Shown here in pieces: positions 1 through 12,236 of a DNA stretch of 64,000 bases (its first letter is position 1; each line of letters opens with the position of its first letter). Both the position numbers and the translations under genes were made by a program. The notes under the pieces are model-generated. The model searched no databases, had not been told where the DNA came from, and saw only the letters and a program-made list of their open reading frames with translations. Source of the stretch: Cryptomeria japonica (Eukaryota; Streptophyta; Pinopsida; Cupressales; Cupressaceae); contig NC_081408.1 in the NCBI RefSeq assembly GCF_030272615.1, forward strand, positions 617,518,476 through 617,582,475. The letters run 5' to 3'.

Positions 1-455
1 CACATCTTCGACAAGTCTGAAACCCTTAACCGGGTAGGCCTGGCAAAGCCTTTGTAAATCCTCTAACAAGGTGGTTCACAACTGTGGATCTGAAATCCTC
101 TCACAAGGTAGTCTTTAATCGGACTTATCTCCTAACAGAGATTGAGATTCCTAACAGGATCTATTCTGGTGAAGAACATTGTATGATCTTAACCAGTCTG
201 ATTTCTATTCTGCAGATAGTTACTTGTGAGTCTCAGCTCACCATGGTTTTTCCCATTTGGGTTTCCATGTCAAAACCTCTTGTGTTATGGTGATTTTGCT
301 CTTGTGGGTGAATGTCTTATTTGTTGTTTGGTTTGCATTTGTTTTAACTGGTCTGGTAGTAAATCTATTTTGTCAGTTGACTGCTAAACTGCTTAAGTGT
401 TTAAGTTCATTAATTTTTGGTATTCTAATTCACCCCCCCCTCTTAGTATTCATAA
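1..455 (+). repeat. Family-A LTR, 3' portion (left end outside window)
   Basis: This stretch reads like the reverse complement of the three LTRs at 29002, 35354 and 60438. It shares their repeated 'cctctaacaagg' type phrases, the 'tttcccatttgggtttcca' block and the end 'cacccccccctcttagtatt'. It therefore lies in the opposite orientation to the array. No initiator-Met primer site (ttggtatcagag) follows the end near 455, so it is a 3' LTR or a solo LTR rather than a 5' LTR. The open frames inside it are not genes. Confidence 0.8.
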
Positions 456-2504
456 AAAACATCATCATCACTAAACAAACTTTCAGAGAACCAAATCATA
501 AGAATAGCATATCAAGGCAATGTCCAACAACATACCAACACATCATAAACACATCTACAACATATAAAAAATGAAAAGCACAAATCACTCACTAAATCAT
601 AGAATCAATGCATTGATATCAATGACAATCATACTGGCATAGGTCATCAACTTCACATTTGCAACATCTACTACAGTAACAATCATGTTAAACATCATCT
701 CAAGGAAAGCAATAAGCTTAAGTTCTACATCTTTTTTAATTTAAATCATGGAAACCTCTCTAGAGTCCATATGAAAACACTTTCCATATGCCTTGTTCAC
801 TTGCATTACCAATCCCATTCATTATTTCTAAGGGCATAACTTTAGTAGAGGCTCCTAAATCTTCATGTAATTCTTGATTAACTTATCATTAATAAAAAAG
901 TGACATAAAAGGGATCTACTTGAGAATGACACATTGTCAAATTTGTACCTAAGTAAATCTCTAGGATCTCAATGTTCAACTTCTCTTAAACATCATTCAC
1001 ATGTTCCTTCCCTTTCCTAGTTTGATTATTAGTCTTCCCTTCATCAACTTAAAATTTGCACTATTATTAATCAAAGCCAAATCCTTATCTTTATGTTCTT
1101 TCATCCTCATTATCTCCAATAGTGACACTAAAACTTTTATTTGAGACAATAATTGTGCCATATCAAAAGGGACATAATGTTGCATAGTTGAAGCAAAAGT
1201 CTAAACTGTACATGAAGAGACATTCATATAATTTTCTTGAGTGTGTCACTTTAGCATTAGCAATATTTGAAGGAATTCCAATATTGATTCAAGAAGCTTT
1301 GGGTCTTTTCTTTATATTCTTTGTTTGTGTTTTTTTATTCTTATTAATTTTGATTCTTTCTTATCTAACCCTAGTAGCATTTGGATTTTTAATAGAACTT
1401 TGATTCTATTTTATGAATAAGCCACTAGGGTTTCCTTGATCATCATTATAAGTTTTAATTGTTAGGTTATACTTGATGTTGATCTATGCAACAAAAGTTG
1501 TTGTAAATGCTCTAATTTCCTCATCTAATGATTTTCTTAGTCTTATATCATAATTACAAGACTTCAAACTATGCACAACAAAGATATTGTTAATGGTGGT
1601 GTTAGTACAACCAATGCTGAGTTTATACAAAGATTGATCTCTTTTGAAAAGTAATGATATTACTCCAAGGTTCCTTTATAGTTAGGTCTTGACCATGTTG
1701 AAATGACTTAAAAGATGATGTGGATGTTTAGTGAGGGGCCTTTGTCAGAAAATATAGGTATTAATTGAGAGTCTAGTTAATATCAAGCTTCTTTATCCTT
1801 TGAGTATAATAGCATGTAAAATTCACAAATAAAGATTCTAAACAAATAAGTTTTCATATACAGATCTAGAGATTAAAATACTTCTTCAAAAGTTATGGTA
1901 ACAAGAGAATATAAATAAAATTTTACTCTATATAGATAACGAAAAAGATGAAATTCATTTCATCTACTTGGAAGATTAGATTGAGCCATGAATAACCAAT
2001 ATTACTAGTATTTTACACAACTAAACATAACATGAGTGCAATCATTAAAGGAAGAAAATAAACTGAGATTTTTTAGATTTTACCATATCAGTATGTCATA
2101 CCCATGCATTACACTAAGAAAAAATCTTATAAAAATTGTGTTCAATAATTGATTCAACCACATTATCCACTTCCAAACAAGTAAAATCATAGGAAATAAA
2201 TTCCAAATGGCTAGAAAACCATCTCTAGCAAAACATATGTTTAATTTATTCATTAAATTTGTCAATTTATAATCATTCAATAGGTTTCTCCATGCTAAAT
2301 ATTTTAGAACTAATGTTTTAGCAAGTGAATAAAAATTCTAGCCTTTAATTATAATGCCAACATTAGAATAAATAGTTTTTACAAAACATGCCAAAATCCC
2401 CAAATCATGGATCTAGGCACTGAAAATGATAGTTAACTAAGATTTCTATATTTCTAACTAACATTAACTACCATCTACAATAATCAAAACAATAACCTAA
2501 CTAC
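456..2504. other. AT-rich DNA flanking the LINE, no gene seen
   Basis: No convincing gene is visible. The stretch is AT-rich, holds only short frames, and contains a weak trace of a gypsy protease on the minus strand (annotated separately). It was joined to the DNA at 11220 before the LINE inserted. Confidence 0.6.
760..1190 (-). pseudogene. Decayed Ty3/gypsy gag-protease remnant
   Basis: On the minus strand a frame from 1185 to 997 reads MAQLLSQIKVLVSLLEIMRM. This resembles the short helical phrase that precedes the protease in many plant gypsy polyproteins. Further on, near 870-760, another frame reads DLGASTKVMPLEIMNGIG. That matches the active-site form DLGAS followed by a VMPL-type strand, known from Athila-like and related proteases. 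Stops and frame changes separate the two pieces, and no RT or integrase is seen nearby. The call rests on motif recognition only. Confidence 0.45.
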
Positions 2505-2524
2505 AAAAAAACCCATAGTTGAGT
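2505..2524. repeat. LINE target-site duplication, left copy
   Basis: The sequence aaaaaaacccatagttgagt occurs here and again at 11200-11219, bracketing the LINE exactly. The non-A core cccatagttgagt is 13 bp. The leading A run could partly belong to the poly(A) tail of the right copy. Confidence 0.92.
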
Positions 2525-2592
2525 AAAAAAATAACTACAAATTCTTCTCCAAAATTTACAATCCAAAATTCTCCTTCAAAATTCCCCACAAT

Positions 2593-4786
2593 ATGTCTCT
2601 ACAATTAAGCGACAAGAGGCAGCTTGGTGCTTGGGCAGATGTGTGGTGGGATGATCCACCACATGTGCCTCAATGGGTATTTTCCAAAGGGATATGGGAA
2701 GATAGGACTCCGCAGACAGGCAGGCATTACAGGGGTTTTCGTCTGGTTTTGAAATACTTTCAGGGCTTTTTTAAAAGCAACCCGTCTTTGCATCGTCAGA
2801 AGGGGAGCTTCAATTTGCGAGCACAAGGTGGAAATGGTCTGAGAAAGCATAACATTGGGAAACAGAAGGGCATTTCCGGTTGTGATAAATGGTCATTTGC
2901 TAAAGTGGTGGCTGCGGGAGTCAAGGACAATTCTAGGGCATCAGTGTCTGTCAAACTAGCGGCCGCTTTTGATATCTCTAGCAAGGAAGCAGTAATCTCA
3001 AGCAATAAAGCCCATTCTGCTTCAGGTCTGGAAAAAGGTAATACGGCAGATGAAGCCCTGGCAAAAGAGGTACGGTTCCTGCTTCCTCATTTTGATTTTA
3101 GAGGTTCTTTTGTGGTAGAAAGGGCTTCCAGGTCACACTTTGTTGTACTTTTGGGGGAATTTTGGGGTCCTCAAACCAATTTGTCTAAGTTGTATTCTAA
3201 ATTGAGAAAATGTTGGCTTGCATTAATTTGCTTTCAGTTATTATCAATGAATTCTTGCATATTTGTCTTTGACTCCCCCTATTTTAGGGATGGTGTTCTT
3301 GTGAATTTGTTTCATTGGTTTGGTAATAATTTGATTAGGGTATCTGCTTGGAAACCCTTTTTTGTCCCATAATGGGTCAAGCCTAAAACTTTCCCGGTTT
3401 GGTTTGGATTGCCTAAACTTCCCTTTGAATTCATGGACCCAGATGTGCTGCAATCTATAGGTGATAATTTTGGGAGGTTTTTGACATCTAAATCTGTCTT
3501 TGAGGAAGGGAAGGTTCTGGTAAAAATTTGTGTGTTGGTTTCCCCTACTTCTGTATGCCCGATTTCATGTAATCTCAAATCCAATGAGGCTATTTGGAAA
3601 CAATCTATTCTAAAGTTGGACAATGACCTTACTCAAAATTTGATTATTGTGGACACCCCTTTGTTCTTGGATTTTCGTAATAATAACTTCAAATTTGTTA
3701 CAAACAATAAGGATGGTTTGGATGTTCCTGGTCATCCCATCCTTGTTAAAACCCCTCCTATTTATGTCTCAGTTGAGTCTGATTATCAGTCAAAGGAGGG
3801 TCGCCTAGGAAATAATTTTGTTCAATCTCTTCATAAAGCCTCCACTGACAAATTGGAGAGTGTTGTGAACACTTTAAATCAGGCTGGTTTGGAAGGGTTT
3901 ATTAATTCTAAGCCTGACTGTCAAGCTTAGGGTGGCAATACTTGTCGAGCTAGCCAGATATGTCCTCCCCCCCCAAGGTCCCAATCATTTTTTTTCTGCT
4001 CAGAAGGGTGGGCTAGATGGCAATATAGGTGATAAGGTTTTTGGTTCTTTAGAAGGGCCAGATGGTCATATGAATATACCACACAATATTGGAGGTGCAA
4101 GGGATAATGCCCCGGTTGAGTCTATTCCCTTAAGTCATGATGATGTTGTCCTAATTCAAAAGGTAACAGAGTTAGTGCATACTAAGCCTAACAAGGGGGT
4201 TGGCAAGCCTCAAGAGTCTCTAGATATTTCTCCAGATGAACACACGGCTCAGCAAGTTGAGCATTTGTTCAAGTCTAACAAGGACCAATTAGAGGAGGAG
4301 GTTTCGGATAAGATTGTGTGTTCTATTGAGAATGATTTGGATTTAATTCATAAAAGTTTGCCTCTATCCCCTTCCTTTAATCCCTTTGAGGTCCTTAACA
4401 ATGTTACCCAAGATGCTTCAAATTGAGTGTTTCCCCAAGAATTGGTGGCTTCTCCTTGGTTGACTTTAGTTAAAACTCCTATAGGCCTTTCTATTGCCCA
4501 AGTTGAGATGAAATTCCCTATATCTGTTGTGTCTCTGGGAAGGGGCATTCAACAAGTTTTTTCTTCTCCCCCTGGGATTAAGAAGGCTTCAATCTTGTCT
4601 TTGGGAAATGGGAAAAATATTGGCCATGGCTCAAGCTCCATCAAAAATAAAAAGAAGTGTTTAATTAGTCCTCCGATCACTAGATCTGTGGCGGTTAAGA
4701 GGAGCTTACATAAAATCTTTGGGGAGAACATTTCTTCCCCTAAGGATGAAAAGAGGGGAGTGTCGACCTCCCCTCGAGGGCAATGA
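2593..4786 (+). pseudogene. LINE ORF1 (DUF4283-like RNA-binding protein), broken
   Basis: ORF1 proteins of plant L1 elements bind the element RNA. The frame opens at ATG 2593. From about codon 150 it shows the DUF4283 pattern: a helix with LRKCWLAL, then FRDGVLVNLFHWFG, a W-x-P-F segment, then PVWFGLPKLPFEFMDPDVL and IGDNFGRFL. A TAA at 3370 interrupts the domain in frame, between the W-x-P-F and PVW segments. After 3930 the reading moves to another frame (3932 on), and a TGA at 4424 breaks it again. The last part (to 4786) is basic and low in complexity. I see no CCHC knuckle, which many ORF1 proteins carry. Confidence 0.8.
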
Positions 4787-5460
4787 GGTTCATTTCATGG
4801 AATGTTAGGGGCTTAAATAACCCTAACAAGAGACGCTTGATCAAGTCTCAATTAGACTTGGTTAAGTGGGATATAGGTATGCTCCAAGACTAAGCTCTCT
4901 TTGGAGAATTCTGAGTTTGTATTTTCTTCTTGGAAGAGGTGGAAATTCCTGTCTTGTCCAGCTTCTGGGGCATCAGGAGGTTTGGCCTTGTTATGGAATG
5001 ATTTCATGGTTGATGTAGAATTGGTTGCTTCTGCTCCAAAATGGATGTTATCATTAGTTTCCTACAAATATTCTAGGTTTAAAGTATGGTTGTTTAATAT
5101 TTATGCCCCCTCAGGTGTCTCAGCTAAATATAGCCTTTGGCAAGAACTCAAAAGGGTTTCATTCCCCCTTAAGGATCATTCCTTTATTATTTTGGGGGCA
5201 GATTTCAATGCAATTCTGGATTTTGATGAAAAAATAGGGAGTATTTGCCCTAATAAGAAGTCTATGGATGACTTTAATGCATTTATTTTTGATATGTCTC
5301 TTTTTTATTGTAAGCCAAATAATGGTCTTTGCACATGGACAAACATGAGGAAGAATTTTTCTCAAATTCCATAGAGATTGGATAGATTTTAACTTTCCTC
5401 CAATTGGTTTGATTCAGATATTGGGTTTTTTTCGTCTATCCTTCCCTTGACAGGGTCTGA
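4783..5460 (+). pseudogene. LINE ORF2 APE endonuclease domain
   Basis: This domain nicks target DNA. Seen in order: SWNVRGLN at the start; a damaged LQETKL motif near 4880, where GAGAC has become GAC so that the frame shifts by two bases; GGLALLWN near 4980; FNIYAP near 5095; a phrase ending in GADFNAILD near 5205; and a TGSDHFHVSL phrase at about 5450, which matches the SDH motif. Two stops (5372, 5387) fall just before the last motif, around RLDRF. Confidence 0.85.
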
Positions 5461-7459
5461 TCACTTTCATGTTTCCCTTTCTACTTTAAGAGATAGGCCT
5501 TCCCACAAATTGCCTTTTAAGTTTGAACCCATGTGGTTTAGGGATCCTTCTTTCCTTTCCCTCCTACGACAATGGTGGGGAGAGGCTCCATTAATTAGAG
5601 GATCTAGAATGTTCCAGATTGTCAAGAAGATCAGATTTTAAAGAAAAAATATCAGGGAGTGGAATTCTCTGCATTTTAAGAATATCTTTAAAGAAAAGAA
5701 AAGGATCTTGGATATGATTGACATTTTGAATAAGCATGTGATGCTACATGGTATGGGTTCTAGGGTGTTTGATGAAATTAAGTCTCTTAGGAGTGAGTTA
5801 GAAGAAATTTTGGCAAGAGAGGAGGTATATTGGAGATAAAAATATCGGGAGCTATGGTTAGCTGATGGGGATAAAAATACAAAATTTTACTACCACTAAA
5901 ATGAAAAGGGCTAGGAGTAGGATTACTTCTATTCAAGATTGTCATGGGAATAATCTTTCTGAGGCAGGAGACATTTCTAGTGAAGCGGTAAAGTTTTTCA
6001 AGAATCTACTTTCATCTGAGAATATTGATGTCTCTAACAATATCTCTTCTCACATTCCCTCTCTAATTTGTCCCAATGACAATAGAATGTTAATGTCTCC
6101 TTTTTCATTAGAAGAGGTTAGGGGGGCTATTTTTTCTATGAATCCGAATAAGGCACCCAGGCCTGATGGATTCACTCCTTTATTCTTTTAGAAATGTTGG
6201 GATTTTGTGGGACCGGATGTTCTCTTGGCTCTTGAGGAAGCTAGGCGAAATAGGTCAATCCTAAAAGAAATGAATACTACCTTGATAGTCATTTTACCTA
6301 AGGAGGACCCTAAAACTTTTGCAGATTCTTGTCTTATAGCTTTATGTAATACCCTCTACAAGATCTTCGCCAAAGTGATTTCTATGAGATTGGTTAAACT
6401 TTTACCAAAAATAATCTCCCTTGAGCAAGGAGGTTTTGTTCCACAAAGGGAAACTTCTAAAGGGGCTATAGTTGCTCACGAGGTTTTACATTCAATTTTA
6501 GTTTAGAAATATCCTACCATTATTCTTAAGCTAGATATGATGAAGGCTTATGACAGGGTCGAATGGAATGCGTTAAGAGTTGTTTTGCAAGGTTGGGTTT
6601 TTCGTTGGCTTGGATAAAATGGATCATGTCTTGCATCTCCTCAGCTAGATTCTCAGTACTTGTTAATGGGTTTCCTTATGGTTTCTTCCACTCTTCTAGG
6701 GGTCTGAGGCAAGGGGATCCTTTGTTCCCTTTCTTGTTTATATTACTAGCTGAAACTTAGAGTTGGGTAATCAGATCAGTTCGAGTGAATGGTGTATGGA
6801 AGGGTATCAAAATTCAAAACTTTGACCAAAGGATTTCCCATTGCCTATTTGCTGATGACACCCTTTTGTTTGGTAGTGCATCTTTGAAGGAGGCTAGAAT
6901 CATTGATCAAGTGGTTAAGAATTATGTTTCATTTTTGGGTCAAAAGGTTAACAAGGACAAGTCTAAGATATTCTTCTTAAACACTCACTCTTTGATTCGA
7001 GATAAGCTTTAGAATTTTTGGGGTTTCCAACTTGGGGATTTTCCTTGCACCTACCTTGGGATCCCCTTTTTTGTCAAAAAGGACAAGGTGGGTTTTTGGG
7101 ACAAAGTAATTTTAGGGGTTTCAAAGAAAATCTTGTCATGGAACCATAAATGGCTTACGATGGTTGGGAAAATTGTTTTGATTAAGTCTGTGTTGAATGT
7201 GGTACCAATCTACTTAATGTCAATTCTCAAAACTCCCAAGGTTGTCCTTGTTAGTTTAAAGGATACTCTGAGATCCTTTCTTTGGAATAATAGTAAGGAT
7301 GGGAAATCTAGGATCCCCTTGTTAGCTTGGGATAAGGTCTGTCTTCCTAAAGAGCTTGGGGGGTCAAGAATTAGAAGTTTGGAGAATCAGAATCTGGCTC
7401 TGGGGGCTAAGCTAGTGTGGAAATTGTATGATAAACCAGATTCCCTTTGAGCTAAGATC

Positions 7460-9019
7460 ATGTTTACCAAGTATTTTAATAATGGAGTTAGAGAGTCTAT
7501 TTTTCGTGCCTCGAATTTGCCCCAGGGGTTGGCTATTTGGAATTTTTTGGTGAAATGTAAAAGTGTCTTGTTGCCTCATCTTTCTTGGGTTGTACATCAT
7601 GGTAGTAAAGTTAGATTTTGGGATGATGCTTGGAATGGTTACTATCCTTTGGATCTCATTAGGGATTGGACCCCATTAAAATCAATCCTTTCGGACATAT
7701 GGGGGATTTTTCTGTCTGATTATTTTGAAATTGTACATAATGGGAAAGTGAAGATGGCTAAATGGAAACCAATTGACTGTCAAAATGTTAATCCCAGTCT
7801 CAAAGTAGAATTTTGTACTATCCTCAAAAATAGAATTATCATCTTGTTTGAGAGGGAAGATGAGCTTATTTGGACTAAGAGCGCATCTAGCAAGTACTCT
7901 GTGAAAGATGGATATATTTCCCTTATGTTGGCTAACGACTTGTCTTCTTGGCCTTTCAAATTATTCTGGCATCCGGCTTGCCTCCCAAAGGTAGGAGCAT
8001 TTGCTTGGCTTGCTGCACAAGACAGGGTTCTTATAGGGATGAGGCTGGATAGGATGGGTTTGTTTGTTGTTTTCCCTTGTGTTTTGTGCAATAAGAATTT
8101 GGAATCATCCTCTCACTTGTTTCTTCATTGTGATTTTGCCTTTGGATGTTGGCAATGGTTGTTTGAGAAACTAGGTCTATCCTTTGTTATTGGCAATGAC
8201 TTTCTCTCCCACTTTAGAGCTTGGCGTATCTTGTTCTCCTCATCCTTTTATGCTTGTCTCTTGGTCATCTCTCCTTCAATTATCATTTGGAACATATGGT
8301 TAGAAAGAAAGAATAGGATTTTTAGAAAGCTATCTACTTCACTTTCTGACATTTTAGTTAAGATAGAGGCCTCTATCTCAGAGGTGGCTTTGTCATACAT
8401 TCATAAGAATTTGGAAAATCTGACATCCTTCTCTCATTGGGATGGCAGGATTACAAGGACATGGAAATCTCTCTCTGCCATCCCTTCTCATGGGTCTGTT
8501 GCAAGAGGTCTAGTTAATAGTAATAAGAGACTTGCTGCTAGATGGGTTTCTCCTCCTCTAGGCCATTTCAAGCTTCACTTTGATGGGGCTTCTAGGGGTA
8601 ACCCGGGATTGGCTGGGGTTGGTATGGCCATTTTTGACCATAATGCAATCTTAATAGCTGCTCAATGTCATGCCCTTGGTTCCCAGTCAAACAATTTCGC
8701 TGAATGCCAAGCTTTGTCCCTTGGGATTGATTTGGCTATTTCTTTAGGGATTAAAAATCTATTGATTCAAGGGGATTCGATGGTCATCGTTCAAAGTGTT
8801 TTGAGTTGTAAGAGTAATTGCTGGCACTTGAAGTACATTATAGATCATATTTCGGAGAAATTGTCCTTCTTTGATACATTCTCATTATATCATTGTTTAA
8901 GAGAATTGAATAGGCTAGCAGACTTTCTAGCTAACATGGCAATTGACACCGGTGCTCAACTTAAGATTGTGGTGATGTGTGATATTCCTCAAGACATTCT
9001 TCTTAGGTATTTGATCTAA
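7460..9019 (+). pseudogene. Intact C-terminal block of LINE ORF2 (zf-RVT plus RNase H)
   Basis: This is the longest unbroken part of the LINE, 519 codons. The first half resembles the zinc-binding region after plant L1 RTs (zf-RVT): KVGAFAWLAAQDRVLI, then a C-x2-C pair (CVLCNK), then SSSHLFLHCDFA. The second half is an RNase H: FDGASRGNPG (first Asp), NNFAECQAL (Glu), LIQGDS (Asp) and RELNRLADFLAN (last Asp). All four catalytic acids are present. The TGA at 7448 separates it from the RT thumb upstream. It is not a stand-alone gene. It simply escaped the stops that hit the upstream domains. Confidence 0.88.
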
Positions 9020-11199
9020 CCCCAAGGTTTTAAGGTAATTGTCTTGAGCTATTCTTTCCATTATCTCTTGAGGTATCCATATTATCCTCTACTCTGATTA
9101 GATTGTATTTATACCACATGTGAAGATAGGAGGTATTATGTTTCTATTTACATATGGTGTATTCTTATATTTCTACATTTAGGATAGATGTTGATGTGTA
9201 TATTTCATGAGGTGTGGTTAGTAGGTAAATGGCAGTTTGCTACTCATTCTAAAGATTAATTTATATTCTATTGAGGTATGGGCTCTAGGCTTCTTGATCT
9301 AACTATGGATTTTTGGTAATTAATTTCAATTTATCTATGTCTATTACCTCTTGAGGTAAGCATGTTATCCTTTACTCAGTTCAGATTCTATTTGCACCAC
9401 ATGTGTAGATAGGAGGATGATAGGATATATTATGCTATTGTTTACATATGGTGTGTTCTTAAAATTTGCTTCAGGGCTAGATGATGGGTTGTATATCCCA
9501 TGAGGTATGGTTAGCAGGTAATTTGTAGTTTTGCTGCATATGCATGTTAATCTAAAGATAAATTTGAAATAATATCGAGGTAAGGGATATTCCTCAAGGC
9601 TATGTATAAGGCAGTAGGATGCATTGTATACGCCCAATATCCGATATAGAAACCACATTTTTACTTTGTGTATCAGTCATTGATAAAGACATTTATAGGG
9701 TGGCGGCTTGTGTGATTTGAGTAGCTTTTGTTTTAGTCCTTTATAGGTTGTGGCATCCTTGTAACTTTTTAATGTATAGTATGATCCTGGGCTTTTATTT
9801 CTTGTTTAAAGTACTATATCGTTGGCCGCCTTGTGTGTGTTTTCGGCCTTGACAGAATTGGCTTATGTAATAATCATTGTCGTGGGTGGCATCCTCGCTT
9901 GCTAGATATTCATTTATGGAGGTCAGTGCAAGGGTTGTTAATCCATGTGAAATGTTCTAATCAAGTAAGCTTGCAATGGATATTTTGCATTGCCATTATG
10001 GGAAGTTAAGGGTGGTTTTCTCACTTATATTAGCTCATGATATTATCTTGCCAAGCAGTTTTCTATGTTATGTTTTTGTGGCTTTTTCGGAGCTCTTCCT
10101 CCTACAAATGTGTTCTTCTCTGTCCATTGGTGCATACAGAGTGGTTTTAGAAGCCCGAATAGTGGAAGAAGAAAATGAGGACAATTTTGTCAAGCTTGGT
10201 AAGGTTTTTAACTTGTTTACTCCTGCAGTGGATTTTGAATTCCGTAAGCTTATGGGGTGTCGGTGGCTGCAAGTTTTCCCTTAGGTTTCTTATGTTGAGC
10301 TTTTGTCTCACTTTGTTACTATTTGCTATGATGTTCTACTTGATGAGGACTTGGTCTGCCTCTTGGTTTCCACGTTTATTTTTTCATTAGTATGTAATTG
10401 GGCACTGGTTTCTCCTGCATTGGCTGAATATGGCTTTGACATGGGGTCTTTTTACTATGGCGGATTTCTTCCTCATTATGAGATTATGGCTAATGGCTGG
10501 TCTGGCCAATTATTGCATGAATTATGAATGGGTTTGATATGTGATTCCATGGAAGACACTCGGGCCTCCATGGATTTTCGGTTGTATTTGGCTCCTGATC
10601 AGTATGTGGATAAAGCTTGGGTTTTCTTTCAGGCATTGCATTTGTTGATCACTCTGGGCTCTTTGTGCTCTACTCCTTCTTGTTTGGCTTTTCCTCTAAG
10701 GGTTATTCTGCCTCCGGCATCAGCTCATGAACCTCCGGAGGAGAGCACTAGCACTTGGCTTTTGGATATCTGACTATTTTCTTTTTCTTTTTGTAGTTGG
10801 TGGAATGGTTTTTGTTGTTGCAGATTTGGAGGTTCTTTGGCTTCTATTATGCTCAAATGATTATCTACGGCTTTGGTAGGAAATTTTACCTCTCTTATCT
10901 CTATGGTGGTCCTTCATGGCATTTTTTATCAGCTCTTCATATTTGGTGGCAGACTAGTTTTTTGGAAATTGTCCTATGGGACCCTTGTATAAACATTAGA
11001 GGTAGGGGGTTGGGGGATCTGACTGGACAGAAACAAATGATGTAAGGGTAGTGCCTAGTTTTATTTTTTGAAGGCTACAACTAAAGGTTTTCTTGCAGGT
11101 TCTTTGTTGCCGGTATGCCTTTTTTGAACCTGATGTAAATATTTTATTATTAATATATAAGTTTAGTGGATTTTCCACTTTTATTTTAAAAAAACCAAA
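9020..11199 (+). other. Long 3' region of the LINE, with an internal duplication
   Basis: About 2.2 kb lie between the ORF2 stop and the A-rich tail. Two diverged copies of one segment lie head to tail, at about 9057-9290 and 9343-9600. Both contain 'tcttgaggta', 'ccacatgtg.agataggagg', 'tttacatatggtgt' and 'catgaggt.tggttag.aggtaa', with a period of about 290 bp. The rest is T-rich. A weak frame in 9962-10773 is listed separately. Confidence 0.7.
9962..10773 (+). pseudogene. Possible decayed third ORF in the LINE 3' region
   Basis: One frame runs about 270 codons with only two internal stops (TAG 10282, TGA 10525). I do not recognise the product. It is hydrophobic at the N-terminus (ILAHDIILPSSFLCYVFVAF), later carries acidic and aromatic patches, and ends in PPASAHEPPEES. 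In T-rich noncoding DNA some long frames arise by chance, so this is a weak call. It could be a captured sequence or plain 3' UTR. Confidence 0.25.
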
Positions 11200-11219
11200 A
11201 AAAAAACCCATAGTTGAGT
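11200..11219. repeat. LINE target-site duplication, right copy
   Basis: Exact second copy of the 20-bp sequence at 2505-2524, directly after the A-rich tail of the LINE. Confidence 0.92.
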
Positions 11220-12236
11220 CCCTAAATAGGAACATAGTTATTATAAAGTGACTAAAGGAGTCTGTAGGGGCCCAAAACTAGTGGCCAAATCTTTGAAAGG
11301 AAACTTGTAGCTATCTAATGACAATTGTTGCATAACCCAAAAGAGAAATATATGCAAACAAGTAAAGTCAAAATCCATATGCAAGAGAATAGACAACATA
11401 CTCATCAAAGATGACATAAGATATACCCTAGGAAAACCATCAAGAGGGAAAAATATAGCATCCAAAAGTATCCATGACACATGTATTATTCAACAATAAA
11501 CATTACAATACATCTTCAAAGCCTCTAGGAACACCTCTAAAGCATCAATTCTCTCTAATGCATCGTACATGTGTCCAAGCATGAACCTACACATCCCATT
11601 CCATGCTCCACATATGCATTCCTTAGAAGTAGATCAAAAACCCCAACTAGCCAACCTTAGACAACCACCCTTGTGTTTGATTTTATAGAAACAAGCTCAC
11701 ACAAAACCACCAAGTGGTATTATATAAAACTATGTGACTAAAACCATGAGATTACAAAACCATTGAACTCTCCTTTAATATTGTGTACTTTTTAAAAAGA
11801 AATTTCCACAATATATTTATTAAATAAAATTTTAAGCTTACATTCATACATAAAGTGGCCCCAAGAATGTTAACTCCTATTGATGCATGTAATTCTAGGC
11901 CCTGCACACACATAATAACCAATTAAAAATTATAAATAATAGGAAAGGTTTAAAACACTTAATTCCTAACATTTACCTTCTTATTATATATATATATTGC
12001 ATAAGGGGTAAAAAGTAACCTCAAACATAAATAGGGGAACAATCCCTATAGTCACATATACCATAAAGGAATCAGAATGATCCATGTGTACCATCAAGAT
12101 ACCTATAACAATAAACAAGGTGACCAACATCCCATATCATGAATTCTACCATCCTCCATCATGCCACTACAAAAAGATAAGAAGCTAAGAAGTCATCCAA
12201 GGAGAAGTTGTTGGCCATTTGGAGGAATTTATTATG
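11220..12236. other. Unannotated DNA between LINE and copia element F
   Basis: About 1 kb of AT-rich sequence continuing the DNA left of 2505. I see no gene, no LTR end and no repeat that I recognise, apart from a short TA run near 11990. Confidence 0.5.

Larger units (their letters stand above)
4783..9019 (+). pseudogene. LINE ORF2: endonuclease, RT, zinc region, RNase H; broken
   Basis: ORF2 carries the enzymes for target-primed reverse transcription. The start MRFISWNVRGLNNP is the classic beginning of an APE-type endonuclease. Reading then passes through frame 1, frame 2 (from about 4880), frame 3 (about 5865-6560) and frame 2 again to 9019. RT motifs include the NPNKAPRPDGFTPLFF region near 6150, a broken DMMKAYDRVEW near 6540, GLRQGDPLFPFLF near 6700 and LFADDTLLFG near 6850. 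Stops lie at about 5372, 5387, 5639, 6189, 6504, 6758, 7010 and 7448. The copy cannot make a full protein. Confidence 0.9.
2525..11199 (+). mobile_element. L1-like LINE, full length, inactive
   Basis: About 8.7 kb bounded by a 20-bp direct duplication and ending in an A-rich tail (11188-11199). It has two consecutive ORFs in the plant L1 order: ORF1 with a DUF4283-like domain, then ORF2 with endonuclease, reverse transcriptase, a zinc-binding region and RNase H. The stop of ORF1 and the start of ORF2 overlap as ATGA at 4783-4786. Several stops and frameshifts break both ORFs. An unusually long region of about 2.2 kb follows ORF2. A full-length copy with a clear duplication implies a complete retrotransposition event. 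Confidence 0.93.

Noticed and set aside
84-574. Two small plus-strand proteins at the window start
   Set aside because: They lie in or run out of the family-A LTR and its junction; the same frames recur in antisense in other LTR copies such as 60447-60635.
2080-2280. 66-codon minus-strand frame in the left flank
   Set aside because: No recognisable motif and no supporting context; likely chance.
7780-8091. 103-codon minus-strand frame
   Set aside because: Antisense shadow of the intact LINE ORF2 block.
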